NCBI RefSeq assembly: GCF_030766935.1
Contig: NZ_JASERL010000014.1
Span: forward strand, 62,001 to 126,000
DNA: 64,000 nucleotides
Origin: Streptomyces sp. KL109B
Lineage (GTDB): Bacteria > Actinomycetota > Actinomycetes > Streptomycetales > Streptomycetaceae
Direction: 5' to 3'
Program-made: the position numbers and the translations under genes
Notes under the pieces: generated by a model
What the model was told of the DNA's origin: nothing
Database searches by the model: none
Seen by the model: the letters and a program-made list of their open reading frames with translations, nothing else
Part shown: in pieces, positions 1-8,744 of the stretch
Layout: each line of letters opens with the position of its first letter
Numbering within the stretch: position 1 is the first letter of the stretch

Positions 1-1
1 C

Positions 2-898
2 CAGCCCGTCCTCGCCGCGTTCGACGGCTCCGAGGACAGCCTGCGCGCCCTGGAGTGGGCGCTCGCCGAAGCGAACCGGCGCGGCGCCGAGCTGCGCGTC
101 GTGCACGTACGGCAGTACGCGCCGTTCGTCCGCGCCGAGGTGCTCGCGGCGGGCCTCGTCGAGGAACCCGAGAACGACACGGTCCTCACGCAGCTGCGCA
201 AGGACCTGGAGGGCCGCGAGGGGCTGCCGCCGCTCGAATTCATCAGCCGGACCGGGCTTCCGGCCGTGGTGCTGCCCGAGATGAGCGGCGACGCACAGCT
301 CCTCGTCCTCGGCTCGCGCGGCCGCGGCGGATTCGCCAGCCTGCTGCTCGGCTCCAACGGCGTGGCGGCGGCGCGCGATGCCGCCTGCCCCGTCGTGGTG
401 GTGCCACGGCCGGGCCGCGAGGTGCACGGCGACGAGCCCGTTCCCGCGGGGCCGCGCGTCGTGGTCGGGCTCAAGACGGACGACCCGGACCTGGCGACGC
501 TCGGCTTCGCCTTCGCGCACGCGGCGCGCACCGGGGCGCGGGCGCACGTCGTCGTGGTGTACCCGTGGCCCGTTCTCGGCTGGACCGCGTACGGGGACTT
601 CACGCCGACGACCGTCGACCAGGAGGCGGCCGAGCGCGACACGCTTCGAGTGGCCGAGGAAACCCTCAAGGAGCTGCGCGAATCTAACCCTAAAGTTGAG
701 GTTGAGGTTTCCGTGCTTCCGGGCGACGCGGCGGGCCGCCTCGTCGAGAACTCCCGCGAAGCGGACCTCCTCGTCGTCGGCCGCCACCGCCGCCGCCTCA
801 CCCGCCCCGCCCCCATGCTCGGCTCGGTCACCCACGCGGTGCTGCTGCACGCGGCGAGCCCGGTGGCCGTGGTGCCGCCGGAGCCCGAGGAGGACTGA
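2..898 (+). CDS. Universal stress protein, tandem Usp domains (5' end outside window)
   Basis: The reading frame is open from the first bases, and the first visible residues (VLAAFDGSEDSLRALEWA) are the nucleotide-binding start of a UspA domain, so only a few codons are missing. Two Usp domains follow one another. The first carries the ATP-type loop GSRGRGGFASLLLGS; the second ends in a weaker GRHRRRLTRPAPMLGS loop and the C-terminal VAVVPP strand typical of the family. Usp proteins are cytoplasmic nucleotide-binding stress factors; actinobacterial tandem forms often belong to DosR/OsdR hypoxia regulons, and such a locus lies 18-24 kb away. Its promoter is outside the window. A patch of unusually AT-rich codons lies at 681-711. 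The family is certain; the physiological role is inferred. Confidence 0.92.
   Translation, partial: QPVLAAFDGSEDSLRALEWALAEANRRGAELRVVHVRQYAPFVRAEVLAAGLVEEPENDTVLTQLRKDLEGREGLPPLEFISRTGLPAVVLPEMSGDAQLLVLGSRGRGGFASLLLGSNGVAAARDAACPVVVVPRPGREVHGDEPVPAGPRVVVGLKTDDPDLATLGFAFAHAARTGARAHVVVVYPWPVLGWTAYGDFTPTTVDQEAAERDTLRVAEETLKELRESNPKVEVEVSVLPGDAAGRLVENSREADLLVVGRHRRRLTRPAPMLGSVTHAVLLHAASPVAVVPPEPEED
681..711 (+). other. Low-GC rare-codon patch inside the Usp gene
   Basis: Ten consecutive codons of the Usp gene read tct-aac-cct-aaa-gtt-gag-gtt-gag-gtt-tcc. Third-position A/T codons of this kind are rare in the rest of this GC-rich window. The patch encodes SNPKVEVEVS, in the link before a beta strand of the second Usp domain, and the frame stays intact. 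It could be a small replacement, a slippage product or a DNA-level signal; no explanation is favoured. Confidence 0.5.
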
Positions 899-911
899 GC
901 CGCACCCCGGC

Positions 912-1634
912 TCACCGCAGCACGACACACCCCCGCCCGGCCAGCTCGTCGAGCAGACCGGGCGGGACGCGCACGTCGTTCCACCGCAGATCGAGCTTCT
1001 CCAGACACGGCAGCTCCGCCAGCCACCCCGGCAGCTCCCGCAGCCGATTGCCCCGCAGGTCGACCCGGCGCAGCCGCGGCAGCCCGCGCAGCGCCCCGGG
1101 CACGACCTCGAACGCGTTCTCCCGCAACTCCACCTCCCGCAACTCCGCCAGGTCCCGCACGGCGGCGGGCAGCGCCGACAGCCGATTGCCCCGCAACCAC
1201 AGCTCCCGCAGCGCCGAGAGCCCGCCGATGCTCTCCGGCAGTGCGGCGAGCCGATTGTGCTGGGCGCGCAGCTCCACCAGCCCGGTCATCGAGCCGAGCG
1301 TGGAGTGCAGCGTCGTCAGCCGGTTCTCGCCGACGTTCAGGTACCCGAGTCGGTCGAGGCGGCCCAGCGAATCCGGCAGTTCGGTGAGCCGGTTGTCGTG
1401 CAGGTACAGGAAGCGGGTCAGGCCGGTGAGGTCGCCGAGTTCCGGCGGGACCGAGGTGAGGCGGTTGTGGCCGAGGTCGAGGGTGTGCAGGCGGGAGAGG
1501 GTGCCGATGGGCGCGGGCAGGTGTGCGAGGCGATTGTCGGCGAGCAGCAGGACCTCGACGGACGGGTGCTCCCATACCTCCTCCGGCACCGCGTCCAGGC
1601 CGGCCCGCCAGTAGTCGAGCACGTTCCGGTTCAT
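912..1634 (-). CDS. Cytoplasmic leucine-rich-repeat protein
   Basis: A 240-residue protein made almost wholly of 23-residue leucine-rich repeats of the form L-x-x-L-x-L-x-x-N-x-L-x-x-L-P (for example LHTLDLGHNRLTSVPPELG). About eight copies run from residue 20 to the end, with no signal peptide or membrane segment. The start is the ATG at 1634 (MNRNVLDYWRAGLDAVPEEV); upstream in-frame codons would overlap the divergent regulator's promoter. The repeat type resembles plant/animal intracellular Ras-group LRR proteins and is uncommon in bacteria, where such proteins are usually binding scaffolds. It is tail-to-tail with the Usp gene (13 bp apart) and divergent from the LuxR ATPase regulator, 139 bp away. 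No ligand can be proposed. Confidence 0.85.
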   Translation of the reverse strand: MNRNVLDYWRAGLDAVPEEVWEHPSVEVLLLADNRLAHLPAPIGTLSRLHTLDLGHNRLTSVPPELGDLTGLTRFLYLHDNRLTELPDSLGRLDRLGYLNVGENRLTTLHSTLGSMTGLVELRAQHNRLAALPESIGGLSALRELWLRGNRLSALPAAVRDLAELREVELRENAFEVVPGALRGLPRLRRVDLRGNRLRELPGWLAELPCLEKLDLRWNDVRVPPGLLDELAGRGCVVLR

Positions 1635-1773
1635 GCGCCCGTACCTTATCCGCGCCCGCGGCACACGATTCCGTACCAAGAACCCCGCATCACACTCCGG
1701 CGGACTCGCCCCGGCGTACGCTGAGCTGCCTGGAAACCGCGGTGCGCGACCGCGCCGCGGGTGGGGGTGCGCC

Positions 1774-4656
1774 ATGGTGCGGAGCGACGGCCGGGGCAGG
1801 CGGAGACTGTTCGAGCGGGACAGTGAACTCGCCGCTGTGGACGTGGTGTTGGACGAGCTGGCCGGGCTGGCCAAGGGGAGTGGAGAGTCCCCGGAGCGGC
1901 CGCACGGCGCACTGCTCGCCGTCGCCGCGCCCGCCGGACTCGGCAAGACGACCCTCCTCGCCGAGGTGCGCCGCAGGGCCGCCGCCAAAGGCTGCACCGT
2001 GCTGTACGCGCGCGGTGGCGACCAGGAGCAGGGCGTCGCCTTCCACGTCGCGCGACAACTCCTCCAGCCGCGCCTCGCGGGCATCCCCGCCGCCGACCTC
2101 CAGGCCACGCTGGGCAGTTGGTACGCGATCGTGGGCCCCGCCCTCGGCCTGTGCGCCCCCACCGAAGGCGCGCCACCCGACCCGCAGGGCCTGCGCGACG
2201 GCCTCGACTGGGTGCTCACCCACCTCGCCGTACAGCAGGCCCCCATGGTGCTCGTCCTCGACGACGCCCACTGGGCTGACCCCGAGTCCCTGAGCTGGCT
2301 CGCCGCGTTCGCCCCGCGCGCCGAGGAGTTACCCCTGCTGCTCGTCGTCGCCTACCGGCCCGAAGAACTCCCGGACCACGCCGAGGCGTTGCGCGGCCTC
2401 CCCGGCAGGTCCGGGCGCCGCACCCTCGGCCTCGAACCGCTCAGCGCCACCGCCATCGCCTCACTCGTCCGCGAATCCCTCGGCGGCCACGCCGACGACG
2501 CGTTCTGCCGCGAGTGCTGGGCCGTCACCGCGGGCAACCCCTTCGAAGCCGTCGAGCTGACCGCCAAGGTCCGCGACCGCGGCCTCACCCCAACCGAGAA
2601 CGGCGCCCACCTGCTGCGCGACCTCGCCGCCGCCGCACGGGGCAGCGGCCTCGTAGCCCGCATCGAACGCCTCGGCCCCGCCACCGTCCACCTCGCCTGG
2701 GCCTGCGCCGTCCTCGGCACCGAGATCGCACCCGAACTCGCCGCCAACGTAGCCGGGTTGGGCTTCGAGGACGCCACCGACGCCACCGACCGGCTGCGCA
2801 TGGCCCGCGTACTCAAGGGCGTGGAACCCCTCGAATTCGTCCACCCGCTCATCGCCACCGCCGTCTACCGCGCCATCCCAGGACCCCTCCGCGTCGCCCT
2901 GCACGGCAAGGCCGCCCAGACCGTCCTCGACGCCGGACTCGGCCCCATCGCAGCCGCCCGGCACCTCCTGGAGACCCACCCCGAAGGCGACCCGTGGGTC
3001 GTGCGACAACTGCGCGCCGCCGCCGCCGAGACCGTCCGCGCGGGCGCCCCCGACGCCGCCCGCCGCTACCTCGCCCGCGCCCTGCGCGAACCACCCGCCT
3101 TCGACGACCGCGCCGCCGTCCTCTACGAACTCGGCAGCGCCTCCCTCCTCACCGAACCCGCCACCACCGTCAACCACCTGCGCGCCGCCCTCGAAGAACC
3201 CATCACCGACCCCACCCTGCGCCACGGCATCGTCTACCGCCTCTCCCAAGTCCTCGCCCACACCGACCGCCTGGCCGAGGCATCCGAGACCCTCGCCCGC
3301 GAGATCCGCGTCACCGACGACCCGCGCGTCCGCCTGCGCATGCAGGCCGAACAGTTCATGTGGGACGCCTTCCGCGCCGACGAACCCGACTCCCCGGCCC
3401 GCTCCCGCCGCCTCGCGAAACTCGCCGACCGGCTCAGCGGACGCGACCTCACCGAGCGCTACATCATCGGCCTGCGCGCCTGGGACGCCACCCTGCGCGG
3501 CGAAGGAGCCGCCGCGGTCATCCAGTACGCCGAGCGCGCCCTCGCCGGAGGCCTGCGCTGGGCCGCCGACGAGGACCGCGGCTTCGAGGTCCCCGTCCTC
3601 GTCGCCATGGCCTTCCTCTACGCCGACCGCCCCGGCCGCACCGAGGACCTCTTCGTCGAGGGCATCGCCGACTTCGAGCAGTCCGGCTGGCGCGGCGGCC
3701 ACCTCTCCTTCGCGTACACCCTGCTCGGCTACGTACGCCACCGGCGCGGCCGGCTCGCCGAGGCCGAGGACTTCGTGCGCGCGGGCCTGCGCCTCGCCGA
3801 GCGCGTAGGACCCGGCACCCCCGCCCACTGGTACGCCGTCGGCACCCTCGTCGAAGTGCTGCTCGCGCGCGGCCGGATCGCCGAGGCCAAGGAGGTGGCG
3901 GACGCGCACTCCTTCGGACAGCCGTTCCCCGCCGCCGTCGTCTTCCCCGACGCGCAGACCGTGTACGGCGAACTCCTCCTCGCGCTCGGCCGCACCGAAG
4001 AGGCCGCCGAGGAACTCGCCGCCGCGGGCCGCCGCCTCGACCCGCGCGGCATGCGCAACCCCGCCTGGTGCCCCTGGCAGCTGCACCTCGCCCGCGCCGA
4101 GGCCCCGGACGCACCCGAGCGGGCCCGGGCCCTCGCCGCGGACGCCGTCGAGCGGGCCCGCCACTTCGGCACCCCGTCCGGCATCGGCCAGGCGCTGCGC
4201 ACCGCGGCCGAGGTCTCGGTCGGCACCGACCGCGGCAAGCTCCTGGAGGAGTCCGTCGCCCACCTGGAACGCTCACCCGCCGGCTACGAGCTGGCCCGCT
4301 CCCTCGTCGCCCTCGGCGCGGAACAGCGCCGCAAGGGCCGCTCCAAAGAGGCCGCCGACCACCTCTACCGAGGGCTCGACGCGGCGGTCGGCTGCGGAGC
4401 CGACGGCCTGGTCCAGTACGCCCGCGAAGAACTCGCCGCGTCGGGCCTGCGGCCGCGCCCCCTGCGCGGCGCGGTGACCGACACGCTCACCGCACGTGAG
4501 CGGGCCGCAGCACGGTGCGCGGTGCGCGGCTTGTGCCCGGCGGAGATAGCGGCGGAGCTTCGTCTGGACGAGCCGACCACGGTACGGCTCCTCTCCGCGG
4601 CGTACCGCAAACTCGGCACGGAGCCCTCCGGGCTCGCAGCCGCGCTGGGGGAGTAG
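1774..4656 (+). CDS. Large LuxR-family ATPase regulator (LAL/MalT-like STAND), with a TTA codon
   Basis: A 960-residue regulator with an N-terminal P-loop NTPase (Walker A APAGLGKTTLL near residue 60, Walker B VLVLDDAHWADP near 165), a long helical TPR-like middle region, and a C-terminal LuxR-type helix-turn-helix (LTARERAAARCAVRG ... TVRLLSAAYRKLG). The HTH is somewhat divergent from the usual sequence. The start chosen is the ATG at 1774; the frame is open further upstream but over the promoter shared with the LRR gene. LAL regulators are ATP-binding activators of antibiotic and sugar genes. A TTA leucine codon occurs at residue 186 (bases 2329-2331), which in Streptomyces makes translation depend on the bldA tRNA and so on developmental stage. 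The target is unknown; no biosynthetic cluster adjoins it. Confidence 0.88.
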   Translation: MVRSDGRGRRRLFERDSELAAVDVVLDELAGLAKGSGESPERPHGALLAVAAPAGLGKTTLLAEVRRRAAAKGCTVLYARGGDQEQGVAFHVARQLLQPRLAGIPAADLQATLGSWYAIVGPALGLCAPTEGAPPDPQGLRDGLDWVLTHLAVQQAPMVLVLDDAHWADPESLSWLAAFAPRAEELPLLLVVAYRPEELPDHAEALRGLPGRSGRRTLGLEPLSATAIASLVRESLGGHADDAFCRECWAVTAGNPFEAVELTAKVRDRGLTPTENGAHLLRDLAAAARGSGLVARIERLGPATVHLAWACAVLGTEIAPELAANVAGLGFEDATDATDRLRMARVLKGVEPLEFVHPLIATAVYRAIPGPLRVALHGKAAQTVLDAGLGPIAAARHLLETHPEGDPWVVRQLRAAAAETVRAGAPDAARRYLARALREPPAFDDRAAVLYELGSASLLTEPATTVNHLRAALEEPITDPTLRHGIVYRLSQVLAHTDRLAEASETLAREIRVTDDPRVRLRMQAEQFMWDAFRADEPDSPARSRRLAKLADRLSGRDLTERYIIGLRAWDATLRGEGAAAVIQYAERALAGGLRWAADEDRGFEVPVLVAMAFLYADRPGRTEDLFVEGIADFEQSGWRGGHLSFAYTLLGYVRHRRGRLAEAEDFVRAGLRLAERVGPGTPAHWYAVGTLVEVLLARGRIAEAKEVADAHSFGQPFPAAVVFPDAQTVYGELLLALGRTEEAAEELAAAGRRLDPRGMRNPAWCPWQLHLARAEAPDAPERARALAADAVERARHFGTPSGIGQALRTAAEVSVGTDRGKLLEESVAHLERSPAGYELARSLVALGAEQRRKGRSKEAADHLYRGLDAAVGCGADGLVQYAREELAASGLRPRPLRGAVTDTLTARERAAARCAVRGLCPAEIAAELRLDEPTTVRLLSAAYRKLGTEPSGLAAALGE

Positions 4657-4792
4657 TCCGCACCGCTGTGGGCAGGCGTTCCGCACGGCGGAACGGGTGG
4701 GCACAGCCCCCGGTGCCGCGAACGAAGACGTCGGCGTCAATCAGGACGACCCGAACCCGATCCACGCGGAGCGTCGACGTACCATTGGCCGC

Positions 4793-5290
4793 ATGTCCTT
4801 CCTCCGCCGCCGCGCAGCGACCCCCGCGGGTCCCGACTTCGACGTCCTGGCCATGGACCCGGGCGACTGGCCGGGCAACCTCGGTGCCGGCCTGCTGCCC
4901 GCCCCCGACGGAACCTGCCAGGGCGTGTTCCTGCGCTACGACCTCTTCGGCGGCCGCGGCCCCGCGATGGTCATCGGCAACCTCCCCGAGGGCTCCCCGG
5001 CCCGCGAGGTCGGCGAGGGCGAGATCCCCTTCGAGGTCGCCCAGCTCCTCGTAGCGCTGGAGAACGACGAGGAAGTCACCGTCACCGACGTGGAGGACGT
5101 CCCGGTGATGCAGGGCGACAACCTCCTCGTGGTGCGCCGCCTGAAGCTGTCCGAGACGCGGATCTCCTGCGTGCAGTTCGACCGCAGCGACAACGTGCTC
5201 GTGACCATCGCGTCCTGGGACCGCCCGATCACGGACGACCTGTACGCGCTGCTCAAGCCGCTGCCGGCGGAACTGTTCCAGCAGGGCTGA
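4793..5290 (+). CDS. Conserved hypothetical protein, 165 aa
   Basis: The start is taken at the ATG of MSFLRRRAATPAGPDFDVLA; upstream in-frame sequence lacks a ribosome-binding site. The protein is soluble and acidic, without signal peptide or membrane helix, and is dominated by alternating strands and short helices (GVFLRYDLFGGRGPAMVIGN, then VEDVPVMQGDNLLVVRRLKL). No catalytic motif is visible and I do not recognise the family. It stands alone: 136 bp after the LuxR ATPase regulator and convergent with the amidase gene 23 bp downstream. Normal codon use suggests a real resident gene. Confidence 0.7.
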   Translation: MSFLRRRAATPAGPDFDVLAMDPGDWPGNLGAGLLPAPDGTCQGVFLRYDLFGGRGPAMVIGNLPEGSPAREVGEGEIPFEVAQLLVALENDEEVTVTDVEDVPVMQGDNLLVVRRLKLSETRISCVQFDRSDNVLVTIASWDRPITDDLYALLKPLPAELFQQG

Positions 5291-5313
5291 GCAGCGCTAC
5301 AAGCCGGTCGCCG

Positions 5314-7284
5314 TCAGGACACCGTCGACGGCAGCACCGTCACATCCGCCGCCCGCACATACGCGACGCGGTGCCCGAACTGGATCTCGTAGTACACGTC
5401 CGAGCCCTTCACCACCTTGTGCTTCGACACGTCGAACGTGGGGGAGTAGAAGTACTCGCCCGTGGTCGTCCCACCCGTCGCATAGCGCTGGCCCGCCAGG
5501 AGCTTGTACGGCAGCGGTGAGACCGCCTGCGGCGTGATGCCCTCCGGGTACGCCTCCTTCTCCGGGTAGGCCCTCCCGTACACCGGGACGTCGCTCGCAC
5601 CCGGCTTCGGCGTGACCACAAGTCCCTTGGCGGACACGGCGGTCGGCTGCTTCGACGGGTTCTTGAACCAGGCCTTCTGACCCAGGTACCAGATCGCCGT
5701 CCAGTCACCCTCGCGCCCCGCGACCGCGTACTGCTGGCCCGCCGACACCCGCGACGCCATGTCGTTGACGTCGATCGTCGACGGATCGCCATTGGGCCGC
5801 AGGCCGATGTCCTTGATCAGCGGGGCGTCCTCGCTCGGCTCCGAGTAGAGCCGCACCGCGCTCGACCCGTGCGGCGCGCACGCCACACCCGCCTTCTCGC
5901 AGCCCGTGAACTTCGGCTGGTTCTCGGCGAATTCGGGGGCCACGGTCACAAGCCCGCCGTCCGGCCCCGCCGTCCGGTGGAACGGCTTGCCCATCAACGC
6001 GAAGTAGTGCGACCAGTCCCAGTACGGCCCCGGGTCGGTGTGCATCGACTTGATGGTGGACGTCGTCGGACCCGGCACCGTGTCATGGCCGAGGATGTGC
6101 TGCCGGTCCAGCGGAATGCCGTACTTCTTCGAGAGGTACTTCACCAGGCGCGCCGACGACCGGTACATCTCCTCCGTGTACCAGGAGTCCGGCTGCGCGA
6201 GGAAACCCTCGTGCTCCAGGCCGATCGACTTCGCGTTGACGTACCAGTTGCCCGCGTGCCAGCCGACGTCCTTGTTCTTGATGGACTGCACGATGTGCCC
6301 GTCCGTCGAGCGCAGCGAGTAGTGCCACGCCAGATACGTCTTGTCCTGCACCAGCTTGAGCGTCTGCTCCCACGTCGCCTCCGTGTCATGGATGACGATG
6401 TAGTCGATGCTCTGGTCCTTCGGCCGGTCCGCGAGATCGTGATTGCCGTAGTCGCCGTCGCCGAACTCCTCGTACGGCGCCGGGATCCACTCGCAGGACA
6501 CCGTCCGCGGGCACTCGGTGTCGCCCGCGTCCGCCTTGCGCAGGCCCATCCTCTCGATCTGCGCCGCCCGCGGCTCCGCCTTCGGATCGGCGGCAAGGGT
6601 GACCCGCTGCCCGGCGTCCGTGGTGCGCCGCTCGCCGTCCCGGATCACCGCGAACACATCGTTCGCGTACGTGCCCGCCGTCGCGGCGTCGTCCGCTCCG
6701 GAGAACTTCGCGACCGCCCCGTACCAGTCGGAAGGACGGTCGCTCAACGGCTTGCCGAGCTTCTTCTGCGCGGCCGCGAGGAGCGCGGCGCCACCGCGCA
6801 CATTGGCCGCCGGGTCGCTGCGCAGCTCGTCCGCCGACAGTCCGCTGAGCTGCGCCGCGCGCGGCAACGTCCGCAGCCGGGCCGGGAGTTGGCCCTCGGC
6901 CGGCACGGCGTCCGACGCCTTCAGCGGGGCCCGCGAGTCGTCGCCGCGCGCGTCGCCCTCCGCGTGGTCGTGCGCCACGGCCTTCGCGAGCGCGGCGCGG
7001 GCGTCGGTCAGGTGCATGGGGCCGTAGCCGCCCGTGACGCTGGGCGCCCCGTTGTGCGCGTCCCACCGCGACTGCAGATACGACACACCGAGCAGCACGC
7101 TCTGCGGTACCTGGTACTCGGCCGCCGCCGCGGCGAACGCGCCCTGCAACCGGGCGGAGGGCGCCTCGGCCGCAGGGCCGGGTGGAGCCGCTCCGAGCAG
7201 CGGCAACAGCAGCGCCGCCACGCCGAGGGCGCCGCCCGCGGCGAGGGTGCGTCTGTGGCAAAAAGTACGGCTGAACCGGTGCAA
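5314..7284 (-). CDS. Secreted N-acetylmuramoyl-L-alanine amidase (Amidase_2/PGRP)
   Basis: A 656-residue exported cell-wall hydrolase. The TTG start at 7284 is preceded by AGGAGG at 5-nt spacing; the in-frame ATG at 7377 has no such site. Order: basic N-terminus and hydrophobic signal segment (residues 14-35); a lysozyme-like region (QVPQSVLLGVSYLQSRW ... GGYGPMHLTD); an Amidase_2 domain around residues 290-440 with zinc-ligand motifs IHDTE, the conserved WHAGNWY segment and DPGPYWDW; and a C-terminal SH3-like wall-binding region. Such enzymes cut the amide bond between MurNAc and the stem peptide. In the lysozyme-like part the residue where SLT enzymes have the catalytic Glu reads Gln, so this domain may only bind. 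A 305-bp gap precedes the gene. Confidence 0.9.
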   Translation of the reverse strand: MHRFSRTFCHRRTLAAGGALGVAALLLPLLGAAPPGPAAEAPSARLQGAFAAAAAEYQVPQSVLLGVSYLQSRWDAHNGAPSVTGGYGPMHLTDARAALAKAVAHDHAEGDARGDDSRAPLKASDAVPAEGQLPARLRTLPRAAQLSGLSADELRSDPAANVRGGAALLAAAQKKLGKPLSDRPSDWYGAVAKFSGADDAATAGTYANDVFAVIRDGERRTTDAGQRVTLAADPKAEPRAAQIERMGLRKADAGDTECPRTVSCEWIPAPYEEFGDGDYGNHDLADRPKDQSIDYIVIHDTEATWEQTLKLVQDKTYLAWHYSLRSTDGHIVQSIKNKDVGWHAGNWYVNAKSIGLEHEGFLAQPDSWYTEEMYRSSARLVKYLSKKYGIPLDRQHILGHDTVPGPTTSTIKSMHTDPGPYWDWSHYFALMGKPFHRTAGPDGGLVTVAPEFAENQPKFTGCEKAGVACAPHGSSAVRLYSEPSEDAPLIKDIGLRPNGDPSTIDVNDMASRVSAGQQYAVAGREGDWTAIWYLGQKAWFKNPSKQPTAVSAKGLVVTPKPGASDVPVYGRAYPEKEAYPEGITPQAVSPLPYKLLAGQRYATGGTTTGEYFYSPTFDVSKHKVVKGSDVYYEIQFGHRVAYVRAADVTVLPSTVS

Positions 7285-7589
7285 CGGTGCCTCCTGGGAA
7301 CGCCGGGGTGTGGATGCTGCGCGATGCCTGCGGGCCGATGGTGGCTCAGTGGTATCGGCTCGCCGACGATCCGTCAATCATGCGACGCACAGGGTTGATT
7401 CCCCGGGATTTCCCAAGTCAACGGGCGTGTGCGCGGCTTTCGTACGCGGTGGTGCGACCGCCTGCGACGCGTCAGTGGTGTGAACCACTGGCCGCACACA
7501 TACGGACCCACACACAAGGACGCGCACATACGAAGATCCGCGGTGCGCCCTGGTGACCTCCCGGGCGCCCCGCGGATCGTTCGTCCCCG
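7285..7589. promoter_or_regulatory. Gene-free stretch upstream of the amidase gene
   Basis: This 305-bp stretch separates the start of the amidase gene from the end of the APH-fold gene, both on the minus strand. It holds the amidase ribosome-binding site (about 7290-7296), a lower-GC segment at 7370-7430 where a promoter would be expected, and the APH terminator hairpin at 7535-7578. No coding sequence with plausible codon use was seen in it. Confidence 0.5.
7535..7578 (-). terminator. Hairpin terminator after the APH-fold gene
   Basis: A 16-bp stem with one mismatch (7535-7550 pairs with 7563-7578, core GATCCGCGG/CCGCGGATC) and a 12-nt loop begins 12 bp beyond the stop of the APH-fold gene at 7590. 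No clear U-tract follows, as is usual for streptomycete terminators. Confidence 0.6.
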
Positions 7590-8744
7590 TCAGCGAGTGC
7601 CGACTGCCGCACGCACCGCCCTCCGGGCCATGTTGCAGTCGTCGTGCAGGCGGCGCAGCAACAGCCGCTGCTCCTCGCCGGACGGGGTGCCACCGGGGTG
7701 GCCCTGGGCCGCGGACGCCGCCGGTGTCTCCTCGCGCAGCGAACGCTGCACGGCCGTCTCGTACGTACGGATCTCCCGAGTCAGTACGAGCATCAGGTTG
7801 ACCAGGAACGCGTCACGCGAGGCCGGGCCGCCGGACTGCGCGAGCTGACTGATCTGACGCCGCGCCACCGGCGCGTCACCGAGCACGGACCAGAGCGTCG
7901 CCAGGTCGTACCCCGGCAGGTACCAGCCCGCGTGCTCCCAGTCCACGAGCACCGGACCCGTGGGGGCGAGCAGCACATTGGAGAGCAGGGCGTCGCCGTG
8001 ACAGAACTGGCCCATGCCGCCGCGGCCCGAGGTGTGCGCGATGCCGTGCAGCAGCTTCTGCAGGTCTCCCATGTCCCGGTCGGTGAGCAGACCCAGCTCG
8101 TGGAAGCGGTTGATCCGGGCCGCGTAGTCCAGTGGCGCGTCGAAGGTGCCCGCCGGAGGCCGCCACTGGTTGAGCCGGCAGATCGCGCCGAGTGCGGCGC
8201 GCACGTCCGCCCGCGGCGGAGCCTCGACCGGGTGGCGCTGCAGGGCCGCCACCCGGCCGGGCATCCGCTCGATCACCAGCGTGCCGTTGTCGGGGTCCGC
8301 GGCGATGAGCCGGGGCACCCGTACCGGAGGCCGGTGTCGGACGAACGAGCGGTATGCGGCTATCTCGTGCCGGATCCGCGAGGCGAAGGCCGGCGCGTGG
8401 TCCAGTAAACACTTCGCGACGGCGGTGCTGCGTCCTGTCGTCCCGACGAGGAGGACGGAGCGCGGGGAGCGGCGCAATACCTGCACCGGATGGAACTCCG
8501 GGCAGATCCGGTGCACCGACGCGATCGCCGTGCGCAGCTGGGCGCCCTGAGGGCCGGACAAGTCGAGTCTCCCGCTGAGCGGTTGAGTACCGAGCCCCGG
8601 GGCGCGACGCGGGCGGGCGATGCCGTTCAGCGTCGGGGCCGCGGGCCGCGCGGGGTCGAGGTACGGGCCGCTTCCGCCGACCGCCGGTCGGGCGGGACGG
8701 GGCGGCCGGGGTGGGGCGGACACGGAGGACGATGCTGCGTACAT
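7590..8744 (-). CDS. Aminoglycoside phosphotransferase-fold kinase, with a TTA codon
   Basis: A 384-residue protein with the APH/choline-kinase fold. The catalytic loop HGDALLSN lies near residues 249-256 and is followed by VLVDWEHAG, which holds the metal-binding Asp. The N-terminal 60 residues are Pro/Ala/Ser rich and disordered. The start is the ATG at 8744; upstream codons run into the neighbour's promoter. The family phosphorylates small molecules or is of unknown substrate; nothing here points to antibiotic resistance. A TTA codon lies at residue 113 (bases 8406-8408), making this the second probable bldA-dependent gene in the window. It is divergent from the NsdA-like regulator, which suggests shared developmental control. 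Confidence 0.82.
   Translation of the reverse strand: MYAASSSVSAPPRPPRPARPAVGGSGPYLDPARPAAPTLNGIARPRRAPGLGTQPLSGRLDLSGPQGAQLRTAIASVHRICPEFHPVQVLRRSPRSVLLVGTTGRSTAVAKCLLDHAPAFASRIRHEIAAYRSFVRHRPPVRVPRLIAADPDNGTLVIERMPGRVAALQRHPVEAPPRADVRAALGAICRLNQWRPPAGTFDAPLDYAARINRFHELGLLTDRDMGDLQKLLHGIAHTSGRGGMGQFCHGDALLSNVLLAPTGPVLVDWEHAGWYLPGYDLATLWSVLGDAPVARRQISQLAQSGGPASRDAFLVNLMLVLTREIRTYETAVQRSLREETPAASAAQGHPGGTPSGEEQRLLLRRLHDDCNMARRAVRAAVGTR

Noticed and set aside
682..700. Resemblance of CTAACCCTAAA to eukaryotic telomere repeats
   Set aside because: A single short match inside an intact coding frame; chance is enough and Streptomyces telomeres are unrelated.
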